NCBI GenBank assembly: GCA_020635195.1
Contig: JACKAG010000001.1
Location: 248,001 to 312,000 of the forward strand
Reading direction: 5' to 3'
DNA length: 64,000 nucleotides
Source: Deltaproteobacteria bacterium
GTDB lineage: Bacteria; Bdellovibrionota_B; Oligoflexia; Oligoflexales; Bog-1112
In this document: positions 33,756 to 42,827 of the stretch, one piece after another
How the letters are laid out: each line of letters opens with the position of its first letter
Numbering within the stretch: the stretch's first letter is position 1
Notes under the pieces: generated by a model
What the model was told of the DNA's origin: nothing
Seen by the model: the letters and a program-made list of their open reading frames with translations, nothing else
The model's database searches: none
Made by a program: the position numbers and the translations under genes

Positions 33756-33771
33756 AGTAGAAAAAGGAGAT

Positions 33772-33990
33772 CCTCTGCTGAGAAGCCCTTTTTTCTCTTC
33801 ATCCCGTCATGACGGCTGTTTTTAAATAATGCCATATATTTTCCCGGGTGAATAACAAACCAGACCGCAGTTGTGGCGTTTTATATCAGCCATCTCATCA
33901 GATATATGGTATTTTTTGTGCGGAGAGAGCCTCGACTTAGAGCAATAATATTAGCAGATTATATGTTAGCGGGGAATTGCTGTCATTTTG
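33772..33990 (-). mobile_element. 5' end fragment of an ISNCY-like element (inverted relative to 39268-39495)
   Basis: On the minus strand this matches the upstream region and first codons of the transposase at 39429 (MALFK-SRHDGMKRKKG). It includes the shared blocks accatatatctgatgagatg and caacatataat-like terminal sequence. Similarity is lost at both ends. It faces the other copy across 5.3 kb. Confidence 0.8.
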
Positions 33991-34032
33991 TCAGGAGCCA
34001 GAAGGCCAGATCCGCATACATTTCAACGATTA
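33988..34032 (+). mobile_element. 45-bp scrap of the IS1182-like transposase gene
   Basis: tcaggagccagaaggccaga and tacatttcaacgatt match the IS1182-like transposase gene (49784-49823 in the intact copy) with one small indel between them. The matched stretch is the same spot where the other IS66-family element inserted in copy B. It joins directly to the ISNCY-like fragment. Confidence 0.75.
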
Positions 34033-34312
34033 CCAATATATAACGTTTTAATATCATTGATTGTATATGGCTCAGGGGAAGTTGATGTGAAATTCTATCA
34101 TGTTTATCAGTAAGTTATGAGTTGGTTTGACGGAGGGGGGTTTGGTGATACCAGGCTGATCTGAATTGGGGGGGCTTCAGTTTAACTAATTTTTTCCCCT
34201 ATATTGTCTATTAATTCGAATAAAATCTTTATTTTTGCGCCTGAATTGCGATAATATTAGCATATATGGGGATAAAGTTCCCGAAAGGTAAGGCTAATGG
34301 AGGTCTTTTATA
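34033..34312. promoter_or_regulatory. Upstream region of the unknown two-gene cassette
   Basis: AT-rich non-coding sequence of about 280 bp. It ends in a strong ribosome site (ggagg at 34302-34306). A likely promoter region; no operator was identified. Confidence 0.4.
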
Positions 34313-34786
34313 ATGCAACCTATTGTAAAACAAGAAGACCTGGAATTTCTCCCGGGTAAGAAATTCCAGGGATGGGCTAATTTTGCCAAAGAGTATACCG
34401 GGGCTTCAAAGGTTGCTCCTCTGGTTCCAGCCGGTCGTTATATAGATGTTGAAGACAAAAAGTTTCAGGGAGACGGACTGGTAGTTTTAAGAAAGTCTGA
34501 TCTGGAAAAACTCATATCCCGGACCAGAACCAGTACCACTCTTTCAAAAATTATTCTGACAATCAGTAAGATCGTATCCAGGGTCAGGAATGATGAAGAT
34601 TCCCGGGATGTTCTCGACACAATAAAAATTCAGGCATCCCTGGGGTCTGATTTCGCTTTAAAGCCGGTTGAACCGGTATATGAAAATGTCGGGGAAATGT
34701 TCTCATCTGAGCTTGATGATGAATTCAAAAACGGCAATTTTTCAGTGTCCCGTAAAGAGAGGAAGCAGGGTGTCATCATCAGGTGA
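34313..34786 (+). CDS. Hypothetical protein, first gene of an unrecognised pair
   Basis: A 157-residue protein of unknown family. A strong ggagg site precedes the ATG. The first 60 residues are mixed (KKFQGWANFAKEY, LVPAGRYIDVEDKKFQGDGLVVL), followed by helices (KSDLEKLISRTRTSTTLSKIILTISKIVSR). It has no signal peptide, membrane segment or recognised catalytic motif. The last 17 bp overlap the start of the next gene, so the two are translationally coupled and probably form a functional unit such as a defence, toxin-antitoxin or regulator pair. Its location in a mobile island supports a selfish or defensive role; this is an inference only. Confidence 0.7.
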   Translation: MQPIVKQEDLEFLPGKKFQGWANFAKEYTGASKVAPLVPAGRYIDVEDKKFQGDGLVVLRKSDLEKLISRTRTSTTLSKIILTISKIVSRVRNDEDSRDVLDTIKIQASLGSDFALKPVEPVYENVGEMFSSELDDEFKNGNFSVSRKERKQGVIIR

Positions 34787-35471
34787 GATTGAAATTGATG
34801 TAGCTGAGATTTGTTCACAGCTTCGTTTGAGCAGGCCTGTAGAAGGCTGGGAGTTTATTAAAAGAACCCTGACCTCACAGCTGGGTGAAGGGAAAGATAG
34901 TTTCAGGGATCGAATCCGCTTTTTAGACAGCGTTATGTATGCGGATTGCCCATATGAGCATAGCAAAGAGCTGGCTGAACAGGGGGTTCAGTCGTTCAGG
35001 GTTTTGCAGGGTGACATAATTGTGTCTGGCCTTGCAGAAACTCCTCTGCCACTGGAAAAATATGGCAATGCTGAACGGGCTGGATATGTTGTGTTGACAC
35101 GCTCCTGCCTGGTGCAGGAAAAGAGATTTGAGCAGGCTTTTCTTGCCAGACTATATCCGGTAATGGAGGGGGATAAACTGGGTGCCGGGATCATAGCTCA
35201 AACTATAACACGCCTTAATTCCTTCAAATTTTTATATCTTCCGCCAATTGATAATTTCCAGGGGGAAAGTTGCTTTGGAAATATTGTTCTGATGTCAGAA
35301 ATTTCTCTGATTGCGAATTCGTCGCTGCAGACCGCAACCAGAGTGGCCAGTCTTTCCGAGTTCGGCTGGCATTTCCTTAATTTTTTTCTGGGAGCGACAT
35401 ATACAAACTCTTCTGAAGATGATTTGAAGATAAGATCTTGTAATAATAGTGAAATTATAACGCTCCAGTGA
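34770..35471 (+). CDS. Hypothetical protein, second gene of an unrecognised pair
   Basis: A 233-residue protein. GTG 34770 is chosen as start because gagagg lies 8-14 bases upstream and the frame before it is only the shadow of the first gene. The central part reads GDIIVSGLAETPLP, then AGYVVLTRSCLVQEKRFEQAFLARLYPV, FKFLYLPPIDNF and ATRVASLSEFGWHFLNFFL. This order recalls unnamed island proteins with a GDI-x(n)-VVLSQSCDL-x(n)-YLPP-x(n)-ASLxSPYREHLxxxFxxFF layout, in which the Cys-x-Leu is conserved. The resemblance is from memory of family patterns and needs a profile search. No known function. Confidence 0.65.
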   Translation: MSSSGEIEIDVAEICSQLRLSRPVEGWEFIKRTLTSQLGEGKDSFRDRIRFLDSVMYADCPYEHSKELAEQGVQSFRVLQGDIIVSGLAETPLPLEKYGNAERAGYVVLTRSCLVQEKRFEQAFLARLYPVMEGDKLGAGIIAQTITRLNSFKFLYLPPIDNFQGESCFGNIVLMSEISLIANSSLQTATRVASLSEFGWHFLNFFLGATYTNSSEDDLKIRSCNNSEIITLQ

Positions 35472-35524
35472 AGGATTTGACAGAATTCAGAAGTGTTCTT
35501 GGGAGGTTAAGAACTCGGGAGTTT

Positions 35525-35622
35525 AGGGCGTGTCGTCAGTTAACTTCCTGAAGATTCTGTGCTATATGATGCTCTCCTGAATCTGGAGGGCTCATGACAG
35601 GAAGACGGTACAGTCTCAGAGA
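35525..35622 (+). mobile_element. 5' end of an IS5-like element, cut by IS66 copy 1
   Basis: Begins gggcgtgtcgtcagttaact, then non-coding sequence and a start at 35594 reading MTGRRYSLRE before the IS66 terminal repeat begins. The RRYSLRE start is like IS5-group transposases. The same sequence occurs inverted at 56842-56930. Confidence 0.6.
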
Positions 35623-35722
35623 GTACCATTCCGGCGGTTGCATCCAGAGAGAATCTCTATGACGCCCCGAGCAATTTGCATGAAAACCCGGAGTATCCGA
35701 TTGTTGATTTTTTGAATGAAAG

Positions 35723-37321
35723 CTACCCTGTGGAGAGATTTTCCTGTCTGGGATGAAATTTTTGCAGATATTGAAGCGGAGTATAGTCTTCAGGCTTAAG
35801 GATGAGTTGCTCTCTGTGTTCCAGACACCACTGTAAATAAGAGATCGGGCTGCCTCCACCATGATGAACTGTCTGAGTTAAAGACATCATCCGGTCACCG
35901 ACCTCAGCCCCAGTAATATTCTTATATGAGCGGGAATTATTGCGATAAAGAATAACAGTTTTGACCATCTGTTCGACCAGATTGGTATCCAGCGGAACTC
36001 CCGGAGTACGTAAAAATTCAGTCAGACGTTGCCATTGGTTGGCAAAAAAACCAAAACATCAGAAAGGCCGGAGTCCAGCTGAAACTTTCCGGCCTTAATT
36101 TTTTCGGTGATCCAGTTGTGGAGTCTTTCCATAGGAGGAGCTGAGTATTCCTGATGATATGCCAGACGTGCATCCGGTGACAGATGGTGTTTTTTACAAT
36201 AGTCATCATGTTCATAAACAGTCTGATACACAGATTTTACATAATCATATTCTTCAGGATGGTTATCCCTGTCCTCTTTAAAGCGACGGTATCCATGGGC
36301 ATTACAGACGCTGTTTATGGTCTTTCATCACAGCCTTTATAGGTAAAAGTTCTTACTGGCCGCATCTGTCGTGACGGCAAGTTTGGCAGATTATCTGGTC
36401 TCAGAGAGCAGTTTTCCATTATTTCTCGGCATGATGCAGACCTGCTTATAGTACAGAATTGCATTTCCGGCAGGACATTTCACATAAAGACCGAAGCATT
36501 GATGCCATTTCGTTCCGGGCCTTTCAGCTTTTCAGACTGTTAATTATGCCCCGGTGTCATCAAATCGCAGCGACGTGGCTGTGATTATGGATTCTTTTCG
36601 TAGCTCCGGAAAACCCTCTGAAACAAGTCATCAACCTGATTAATAATATCCCAGAAGGTGGAATCAAATCCGGGTTCCCAGCCAATGCTGGAATTTTCAA
36701 AGCGTAGAAAAGGAACACCGCCAAGATAGTGAAAAACAATATGAGAATAAGCGCAGGCGGGTAATCAAAAGCCCACCAATATGCTGATCTAAAGCAGCCG
36801 GATACTTTGCTTTCAGTGTTTTCCACACTGCCGACAACGGGCACAGTGAATATATGATGAATCTGGGCATTAAAATTAGGGCTGCCAACAATCCGGATGA
36901 TGCGCTTCTCACGCTCCTGATATAACCGCCAGAACACTCATCACAGGCCTGCTTATTGCTGAAATTTTCGAGCGGGTAATCGTAGTGAGTCGCCTGAGAA
37001 TAATCATCCAGAGCTTTTTCCCATGGCCCTTTCGCTGTCTGGGCGCAGGATTTTTTGGTGATGGCTCTGTTTTTTGGCGTCCGGCTGACCTTCAGGGTCA
37101 GCTGACCTTCGAGTCTCAGCCTTGCTCAGGGCATCAAGCTTCTTGTCCCAGCGCCTTTTTTGCTGATCGTAGTAGCGGGATATTACTTCGCCCACGATCG
37201 GCCAGTCATGGGCTTTGGAGGTGCTGATTCTGCACTCTTTCCACTACATGACTTAATTCATCAAGGCTTATACGTATAGGATCGCCCACTGCAACATCCG
37301 GAACATTGCGCTTAATTGCAT
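35723..37321 (-). pseudogene. IS66 transposase gene tnpC, frameshifted
   Basis: Collinear with the intact tnpC at 53445-55058, ending at the same NLSTG stop, but split by several frameshifts and small deletions so that only pieces remain open (for example 35723-35968, 36022-36231, 36697-36912, 37004-37195). Not expected to make active transposase. Confidence 0.9.
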
Positions 37322-37359
37322 GATCAACTTATCTCTTCCGGGTATTTTGCAAGCTCTGT

Positions 37360-37697
37360 TTACGTGACCCTTCTCCAGACTGACTCAGACTTCCCCCTCC
37401 CCAGATCATGGCCTGCAGATCTCTGACAAGCAAAGGGAGTACTCACCAGGACCCTGTGGCCAGATTCTGCCCAGCCAGTCAGTAGTAAAACGTTTTGTGC
37501 ATAACCATATTCCGCTCCCCATCAAAATGCAGAATACGAAGGCTATGATTCCCCAGTTGCGGAAAACAAAAAACTACTGCTGACAGGATCTTTTCCCATC
37601 ATCTGACACCACGGCACAGAGACCATCAATCTGCTTATGAAGGAAATTTTCTCATATAAAACATATACTTTTTTGCATTGTAGGGAAGGCTGATCAT
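37360..37697 (-). pseudogene. IS66 tnpB, frameshifted
   Basis: Matches the intact tnpB at 53064-53405, with single-base losses in the early part and the middle that break the frame. Its start overlaps the end of the tnpA remnant, as in the intact copy. Confidence 0.85.
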
Positions 37698-38094
37698 CTC
37701 TTTCCTCCCTCATACACAGATAGAAATTTTCCTGCCATAGCTGCTGTTTTTCCGTCTGCAGGAAAAATAAGTTTCGCTCCGCTCGGGAAATGAAGTTCAA
37801 GATCATGGCTTCTCTCAGGCTCCGGGCAGGAACCTCCAGAATTCCGTACTTCAATGGGACTTCCGTTGATTTCTGTTCTTTCTGCTGATCGGGCCGCCCA
37901 TTCATAGCTTTCTGCAACTGATCTCTGGTGAAAGAGCCGCTCTTTGCTATCGCCTCTATCCCATGAAGCCGGGATAGCTCCAGAGCCATGCTGAGTAAAT
38001 GCGCTGGAATCCTTTCCCCTCTCGACTTTTTTGATTTTCTCCAGCAGGCAACATCTTTCGATAATTTCTCTATGTTGACCATGGCGACCTCCAC
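37694..38094 (-). pseudogene. IS66 tnpA, frameshifted
   Basis: Identical to intact TnpA up to GILEVPA, then a one-base loss shifts the frame, so the predicted protein ends in unrelated sequence that reads on into the tnpB region. TnpA is the small regulatory protein of IS66-type transposition. Confidence 0.88.
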
Positions 38095-38166
38095 ATAAAA
38101 AGACCTGTCTCTAACAGGCTAATGGATTCCGCCTAAGCTTCGCCAGCGCAGTTGCCGGAATGGTAC

Positions 38167-38612
38167 TTATGTTTTGAGGTCGGGGCCCTGAACTTGCTGC
38201 CATCTATGGCAATTTTCCCAAGACTCACCAGTCCCATACTTTGGGCGAGTCGTACGACATTCGCAAACAAATCTTTCAACTGTGAGTCGTGCCGGACCAG
38301 AAATCGTTGAAATGTACGAGGATCTGGCCTTCTGGCTCCTGATAAAAGGATAAATCGATTATCATAACGGCAGAAATCTGACAGTTTCCTGCCAGATACA
38401 GCTCCATGAGTCAGCCCATAAAATATTGTCCTTAGCATCAGCTCAGGGTCTTTGGCTTCCTGTCCTTGTTTTGAATAGAGATCTGAAAACTCACTCAGGT
38501 CTATCTGAGAAAAGAGATCTATGTACAACCAGACATCTGAGTCCTCGGGTACGAGTTCTGCATAAGAAAAGGAAAATAACTGAGGCTGAGATGTAATGTC
38601 TTCCTGAAACAA
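38167..38612 (-). pseudogene. IS1182-like transposase, N-terminal fragment
   Basis: Matches the intact transposase at 49513-50976 from the first residue to the SKHK motif with a few substitutions (IASQ to ITSQ, VPQD to VPED). Only the N-terminal domain is left, so it is inactive; it could act as a competing fragment if expressed, which is speculation. Confidence 0.9.
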
Positions 38613-38694
38613 CGTCTAAATCCTTTGCGAAACATGTAATTTCTTCATTTTACATGTTTCGGACAGCTAAGCCAGGGGAATGTGCCGCGCCCTC
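38167..38694 (-). mobile_element. IS1182-like element, copy A (5' fragment)
   Basis: Contains the 5' terminal repeat (next to CTAG at 38695-38698) and the first 154 codons of the transposase, and is cut by the end of IS66 copy 1 at 38166. The fragment starts after SKHK of the transposase. The remainder of the element has been lost. It faces copy B across a 6.5-kb passenger region. Confidence 0.92.
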
Positions 38695-39174
38695 CTAGAC
38701 AAGTTCTTTTTTCATTATGAAATTTTTTAGTAAAACCCCGTTGTGAAGCTTTTCTTGCTCCTTAACCAGAGAATACCCTTGTCTATCAAAAAAAGGACGA
38801 GCTGTGATGCTTGCCTCTGTTGTCAATATTTTAATGCCAATTTTCAGTGCTTCTTTCTCTATTGTTCCGTACAGCTTTGAAGCAATCCTCTGTCCTTGAA
38901 ATTCTTTGTGAACAAAAAGACAGTTGAGGTACCCGTTATCTTGAAGATCGCTAAAACCAACGATCAAACTGTCCGTCTCAGCAACAAAAGAGATGTTCTT
39001 GTTAAGAAAACAGCGAAACCGTTCAACTCGTTCTTGAGTGATTTCGGGTGCCCAGGCGTTCAGTTGCTCCAAGGTGTAGTCTTTTGCATTGACAGTGTGG
39101 ATTGTTTCATAGAACAATTGGGCACATTGGTTGGCATCGCCATCTTTAAATTTTCTAATCGAAATCATGCTCAT
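38695..39174 (-). CDS. GNAT N-acetyltransferase (YafP-like)
   Basis: A 159-residue GNAT enzyme. MISIRKFKDGDANQCAQLFYETI is the first strand-helix unit; the acetyl-CoA loop is HKEFQGQRIASKLY (Q-x-x-x-I/G-x-A type) near residues 93-106; ITARPFFDRQGY is the C-terminal motif. It transfers an acetyl group to an unknown small molecule or protein. Its TAG stop codon is part of the CTAG at which IS1182-like copy A ends. It forms the left passenger of the island segment between IS1182 copies A and B. Confidence 0.9.
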   Translation of the reverse strand: MSMISIRKFKDGDANQCAQLFYETIHTVNAKDYTLEQLNAWAPEITQERVERFRCFLNKNISFVAETDSLIVGFSDLQDNGYLNCLFVHKEFQGQRIASKLYGTIEKEALKIGIKILTTEASITARPFFDRQGYSLVKEQEKLHNGVLLKNFIMKKELV

Positions 39175-39267
39175 TACCCCGGCCTGCTTATAGCTTCTCT
39201 CTTTCGCACCATAAAACCAGTCATAATGTAGTATTCAGCGAAATATTGCCATAGGATTCTGGCAACT

Positions 39268-40532
39268 TAGCGTTAATATAGAGCAATTTCCCAGCCAACA
39301 TATAATACATTAATATTATTGGTATAAATCGAAGTGCTCTCCGCACAAAAAATACCATATATCTGATGAGATGGCTGATATAAAATGCCACAACTGCGGT
39401 CTGGTTTGTTATTCACCCGGGAAAATATATGGCATTATTTAAAGACAGCCGTCATGACGGGATGAAGAGAAAAAAAGGCCTTCTCAGCAGAGATTCTCTG
39501 GTTTCCAAAGCAAGGGAATTTTTTGCTGAAGAATTCGCTTGCTCACCACGAGGAGCTCCAAAAGCCAATCATAACCTCAGAAAACTCCTGAATCTGGAAA
39601 AACTTCCTTCCGATACATCCGTCAGATATCATCTTGATTCGGTTGATCCGGATAAAATTAAGCCAATATTTAAAGATATATTTAACGATCTTCGGAAAAA
39701 TGCTGATCTGAGTGAATATCGAAGAGCAGATGGAAGTTTTCTGATAAGTATTGACGGAACACAGACATTTTCATCAAAAAAAGTTCACTGTCCTTCCTTT
39801 CTGGTAAAAAAGCACCGAAATGGCTCCGCCACTTACTCACATCAGATCATGACAGCGGTTTAAATCAGTCCAAGTAAAAAAGTCGTTTTTCCTATTGATT
39901 GTGAGGAAATTTCCAATACAGATGGAACAAGAAAGAATGACTGTGAACTAAATGCTATACACCGTCTTCTGCACAGAATCAGAAAGAATTACCCCAGTAC
40001 TCAATTCACAATTACAGCCGACGGTTTATCTTCTAACACCCCAAATATCAGCCTCATGAAAGAACTGAATTTCAGTTTCATTCTTGTTGCAAAAGATGGA
40101 AATCACAAATATCTGGTAAAAAAACAACTGGAAAGCATGAAAAATGACGATCTGGAAGTCTACGACAAGACCGATAAATCCGGATTAAAACATGTCGCAA
40201 TATGTCAAAATTCCACAAATTTAAAAAGTGTCATGCATGACAAAGATTTTGAACCTCAGAACGTAAAACAACGGGTTTCGATCATGCTGGATAGTGATAT
40301 TATCACAGCAGCCCGGAATCAGGCACAGAGTCGGGGGACACGTTGCCAGACCCTGATTAATGAAGTGCTCCGTCAGATCCTTATAGACGGAAATTCCGCT
40401 AATAAAGAAGTTCTGGAGCTGGCAAGGTCCATTACCGACGGTATCGCAGCACTGGCGGAAAGCCGTTCTGTAGAGGAGCGTCTTAACCGTATTGAAGAAA
40501 AGCTCGACAATCTTTCCGTTAAAGTCAGTTAA
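39268..40532 (+). pseudogene. ISNCY-like transposase with in-frame stop, fused to a ribbon-helix-helix domain
   Basis: The upstream end (39268-39428) matches the inverted fragment at 33772-33990. A single frame runs from 39429 to 40532 but is interrupted by TAA at 39861-39863 after MTAV; it then continues with FPIDCEE, NDCELNAIHRLL and FTITADGLSSNTPNI, typical of DDE transposases of this group. After HVAICQ the sequence switches to LKSVMHDKDFEPQNVKQRVSI..., a CopG/BrnA-type ribbon-helix-helix domain with QTLINEVLRQ. An element was apparently truncated by joining to an antitoxin gene. The downstream part (from ATG 40056) could still be expressed as a 158-residue chimera. Confidence 0.75.
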
Positions 40533-40656
40533 AACTGTGTATTTTATGCTCCAATCTCCATAAATCTACACATTTTTAGGTTTTAGGTCGCTTATTCAGG
40601 CCTGCATAACCTTATGAAAAGTTGGGATTCATCTCTGAAATGAAGAAAATGCACAA

Positions 40657-40696
40657 TTTAGCATTGCTATATTGTGCAATATATAGCAATGCTAAA
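40657..40696. terminator. Perfect 16-bp inverted repeat before the group II intron fragment
   Basis: tttagcattgctatat and atatagcaatgctaaa are perfect arms around 8 bases (tgtgcaat). It follows the ribbon-helix-helix gene and ends 6 bp before the intron-like 5' end. Some bacterial group II introns (class C) are known to insert just after hairpins. Confidence 0.7.
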
Positions 40697-40702
40697 CCTC
40701 AT

Positions 40703-40815
40703 GTGCGCCCAGCGAATCTGGCGCTGCCTTGTGGGTGAAAATCCCATCCCGGTAAACCTCAAGCTGAAGGTCTAGGTAAGCCACTGAGCGCCGGGTAACT
40801 TGAGGGTACGCTACT
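40703..40815 (+). ncRNA. 5' fragment of a group II intron
   Basis: Starts with gtgcgcccagcg and continues with a series typical of bacterial group II intron domain I (ggtgaaaatcccatcccggt, then aagccactgagcgcc). No reverse transcriptase and no domain V-like hairpin follow, so this is a truncated, inactive remnant. The exact 3' limit is uncertain. Confidence 0.6.
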
Positions 40816-40924
40816 TAATTCTCCTCATCCACTAAATTCGATCATATCTCATGCTGAAAAGCAAGAACATCTTATTTCAAGAGCTACAGCTATAGCGCTT
40901 CGTGCTTTCGAAAGGTCTGGTCAT

Positions 40925-41503
40925 TCAAGTAATTGATTTTTTATGTTTCAGGGGCTTCCGATCAAGCACGATCTCAATCGGCTTGGTGGGGATTTTGTTT
41001 GCTAAAATTGGTTCGAGATATTCATCCAATCCGATTGGGTAAACGATATCATTACAAGCTCTCATCCTTTCGAGAGAAAACCACTCTATACACTTCACTA
41101 CTTTCCTCTCTGATTCGGTAAGGCCGCTAAGGTTTATTTCGTTTTCTGTCGTATGGGCTAAGATAAATTTTTGTTTCATATGACGTTGCTTGCCACTGAG
41201 GATCAAATCAAATTCTCCAAACCAAATAATAGGACCAAAGGTCACCTCGGTAGCTTTCAAACCTGTTTCTTCATCCAATTCCCGAATGGCAGCCTGCTCT
41301 ACCCCTTCTCCAGACTCTATTTCTCCGCCTACCAAGAACCAAAATGGGCCATTATATGTGCCGTCTGTTTCGGTAGTCGATGGATCTTCTGCTTTCATCA
41401 AAAGCAATTCATTGTTTTTATTGAGTAATACTATGCGAACGCTATGGTGAATTTCACCTTCATTCATTTCATCACCTATTATTTTGAGAAGAGGGCTTGC
41501 CAT
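40925..41503 (-). CDS. Nudix hydrolase
   Basis: A 192-residue cytoplasmic Nudix protein with an intact Nudix box: GGEIESGEGVEQAAIRELDE followed directly by ETGL (about residues 60-83). It should hydrolyse a nucleoside-diphosphate-linked substrate with Mg2+. The first ATG (41503) may not be the true one; ATG 41467 (MNEGEIHHSVRI) is another choice and begins exactly at the domain. It is not closely related to the exported Nudix protein at 13047. It lies next to the truncated IS66 copy 2 and is probably mobile-island cargo. Confidence 0.88.
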   Translation of the reverse strand: MASPLLKIIGDEMNEGEIHHSVRIVLLNKNNELLLMKAEDPSTTETDGTYNGPFWFLVGGEIESGEGVEQAAIRELDEETGLKATEVTFGPIIWFGEFDLILSGKQRHMKQKFILAHTTENEINLSGLTESERKVVKCIEWFSLERMRACNDIVYPIGLDEYLEPILANKIPTKPIEIVLDRKPLKHKKSIT

Positions 41504-41536
41504 GGGCAGGAATTAAGATAAATCAGCAAGTCAGAG

Positions 41537-41914
41537 TCATGTCAACAAAAATATTGACACTCTGTGAATTCTTTGCGTGCCCCTTCTCCAGACTGACTCA
41601 GACTTCCCCCCTCCCCAGATCATGGCCTGCAGATCTCTGACAAGCAAAGGGGGGTAGTCACCGGGACCCTGTGGCCAGATTCTGCCCAGCCGGGCAGTAG
41701 TAAAACGTTTTGTGCATAACCATATTCCACTCCTGTCAAAATGCAGAATACGAAGGCTATGATTCCCCCGATTGCGGAAGACAAAAAAACTACTGCTGAC
41801 AGGATCTTTTCCCATCATCTGACGCACCACGGCACAGAGACCATCAATCTGCTTATGAAAAGAAATTTTCTCATATAAAATATATGCTTTTGCATTGTAG
41901 GGAAGGCTGATCAT
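41537..41914 (-). pseudogene. IS66 tnpB, 3' end replaced
   Basis: The first about 112 codons equal intact TnpB (SLPYNAKAYILYEKISFHKQ onwards, with HRVS added at the end); the normal terminal codons are lost and the frame runs 13 residues into foreign sequence. Probably non-functional in the absence of TnpC. Confidence 0.8.
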
Positions 41915-42384
41915 CTCTTTCCTCCCTCATACACAGATAGAAATTTTCCTGCTATGGATGCTGTTTTTCCGTCTGCAGGAAAAATAAGTTTCGCTCCGCT
42001 CGGAAAATGAAGTTCAAGATCATGGCTTCCCTCAGGCTCCGGGGCAGGAACCTCCAGAATTCCGTACTTCAATGGGACTTCCGTTGATTTCTGTTCTTTC
42101 TGCTGATCGGGCCGCCCATTCATAGCTTTCTGCAACTGATCTCTGGTGAAAGAGCCGCTCTTTGCTATCGCCTCTATCCCATGAAGCCGGGATAGCTCCA
42201 GCGCCCTGCTGAGTAAATGCGCTGAAATCCTTTCCCCTCTCGACTTTTTTGATTTTCTCCAGCAGGCAACATCTTTCGATAATTTCTCTATGCTTGAGCA
42301 TGGAGCCTCCACATAAAAAGACCTGTCTCTAACAGGCTAATGGATTCCGCCTAAGCTTCGCCAGCGCAGTTGCCGGAATGGTAC
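41574..42384 (-). mobile_element. IS66-family element, copy 2 (tnpA-tnpB end only)
   Basis: Begins with the terminal repeat at 42384 and matches copy 3 through tnpA and nearly all of tnpB, then the match stops near 41574 inside the end of tnpB; tnpC is absent. The adjacent 12 bp separate it from the CTAG that flanks a miniature element. Confidence 0.9.
41911..42312 (-). pseudogene. IS66 tnpA with a start-proximal frameshift
   Basis: The body matches intact TnpA, but an extra base just after the normal ATG puts that start out of frame (it then reads MLKHREII). Only the upstream GTG at 42312 remains in frame, and this overlaps the ribosome site. Expression is doubtful. Confidence 0.75.
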
Positions 42385-42400
42385 ATTCAATCGTAACTAG

Positions 42401-42546
42401 GAGGGCGCGGCATATTTGTCTTAACAGGGGAGTGTATATCTTAATAATCAGCAGGTTATCAAAAATCCTTGTTTAACAATGGAAATTGTTAAGTCCATAA
42501 AAACACATTGTTTTCATGGATATCAAACGCAATGCGCCGCGCCCTC
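42401..42546. mobile_element. 146-bp miniature element with IS1182-like ends (MITE)
   Basis: Begins gagggcgcggcatatttg and ends with the reverse complement gagggcgcggcgcattg, the same terminal sequence as the IS1182-like copies (gagggcgcggcacattc). CTAG flanks it on both sides (42397-42400 and 42547-42550). It has no coding capacity; the interior has small palindromes such as ttgtttaacaat. It should be moved by the IS1182-like transposase in trans. Confidence 0.85.
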
Positions 42547-42694
42547 CTAGCTTCTTGATTTTTCTTTGTATTTCTGTAATAGCGACCATATCTTCTGCCT
42601 ATAAAAAAATTCCGTAAGCTCCCAGTAGTGCTGGGTATAATAAGAATATATAGCATTTTTTCTTGAAATTTTATACATTATTTAAGTCAGATAC

Positions 42695-42745
42695 GGCGAC
42701 GGACTACGAATCAGAGAGTCGTGCGTTCGAATTGTTCCGGATACG
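42695..42745 (+). pseudogene. 3'-half-like remnant of tRNA-Arg(ACG)
   Basis: cggactacgaatc matches the anticodon arm of a tRNA-Arg with loop CTACGAA (anticodon ACG), followed by a variable region, a gttcgaat T-loop and ccggat, as in the 3' half of that tRNA. The 5' half is absent and the T stem is poorly paired. It may be an old attachment site left by an integrative element. Confidence 0.45.
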
Positions 42746-42827
42746 AAATTTTTCTTTAAATATCAGTTGATTACACATGCTGAGAAAATTCATTGGAGAT
42801 AAATTCTCAGTTTCGGGAGTTTCTTTC

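Larger units (their letters stand above)
35623..38166 (-). mobile_element. IS66-family element, copy 1 (decayed)
   Basis: Complete length (2544 bp) with both terminal repeats (GTACCATTCCGGC at each end) but with all three genes damaged. The flanks are IS5-like sequence on one side and IS1182-like sequence on the other, and the two adjacent 8-mers (ctcagaga and ttatgttt) do not match, so there is no target duplication. This shows a later rearrangement, for example recombination between two IS66 copies. Confidence 0.9.

Noticed and set aside
42695..42745. Complete tRNA gene
   Set aside because: Only a 3'-half-like sequence is present; no acceptor or D arm can be formed.
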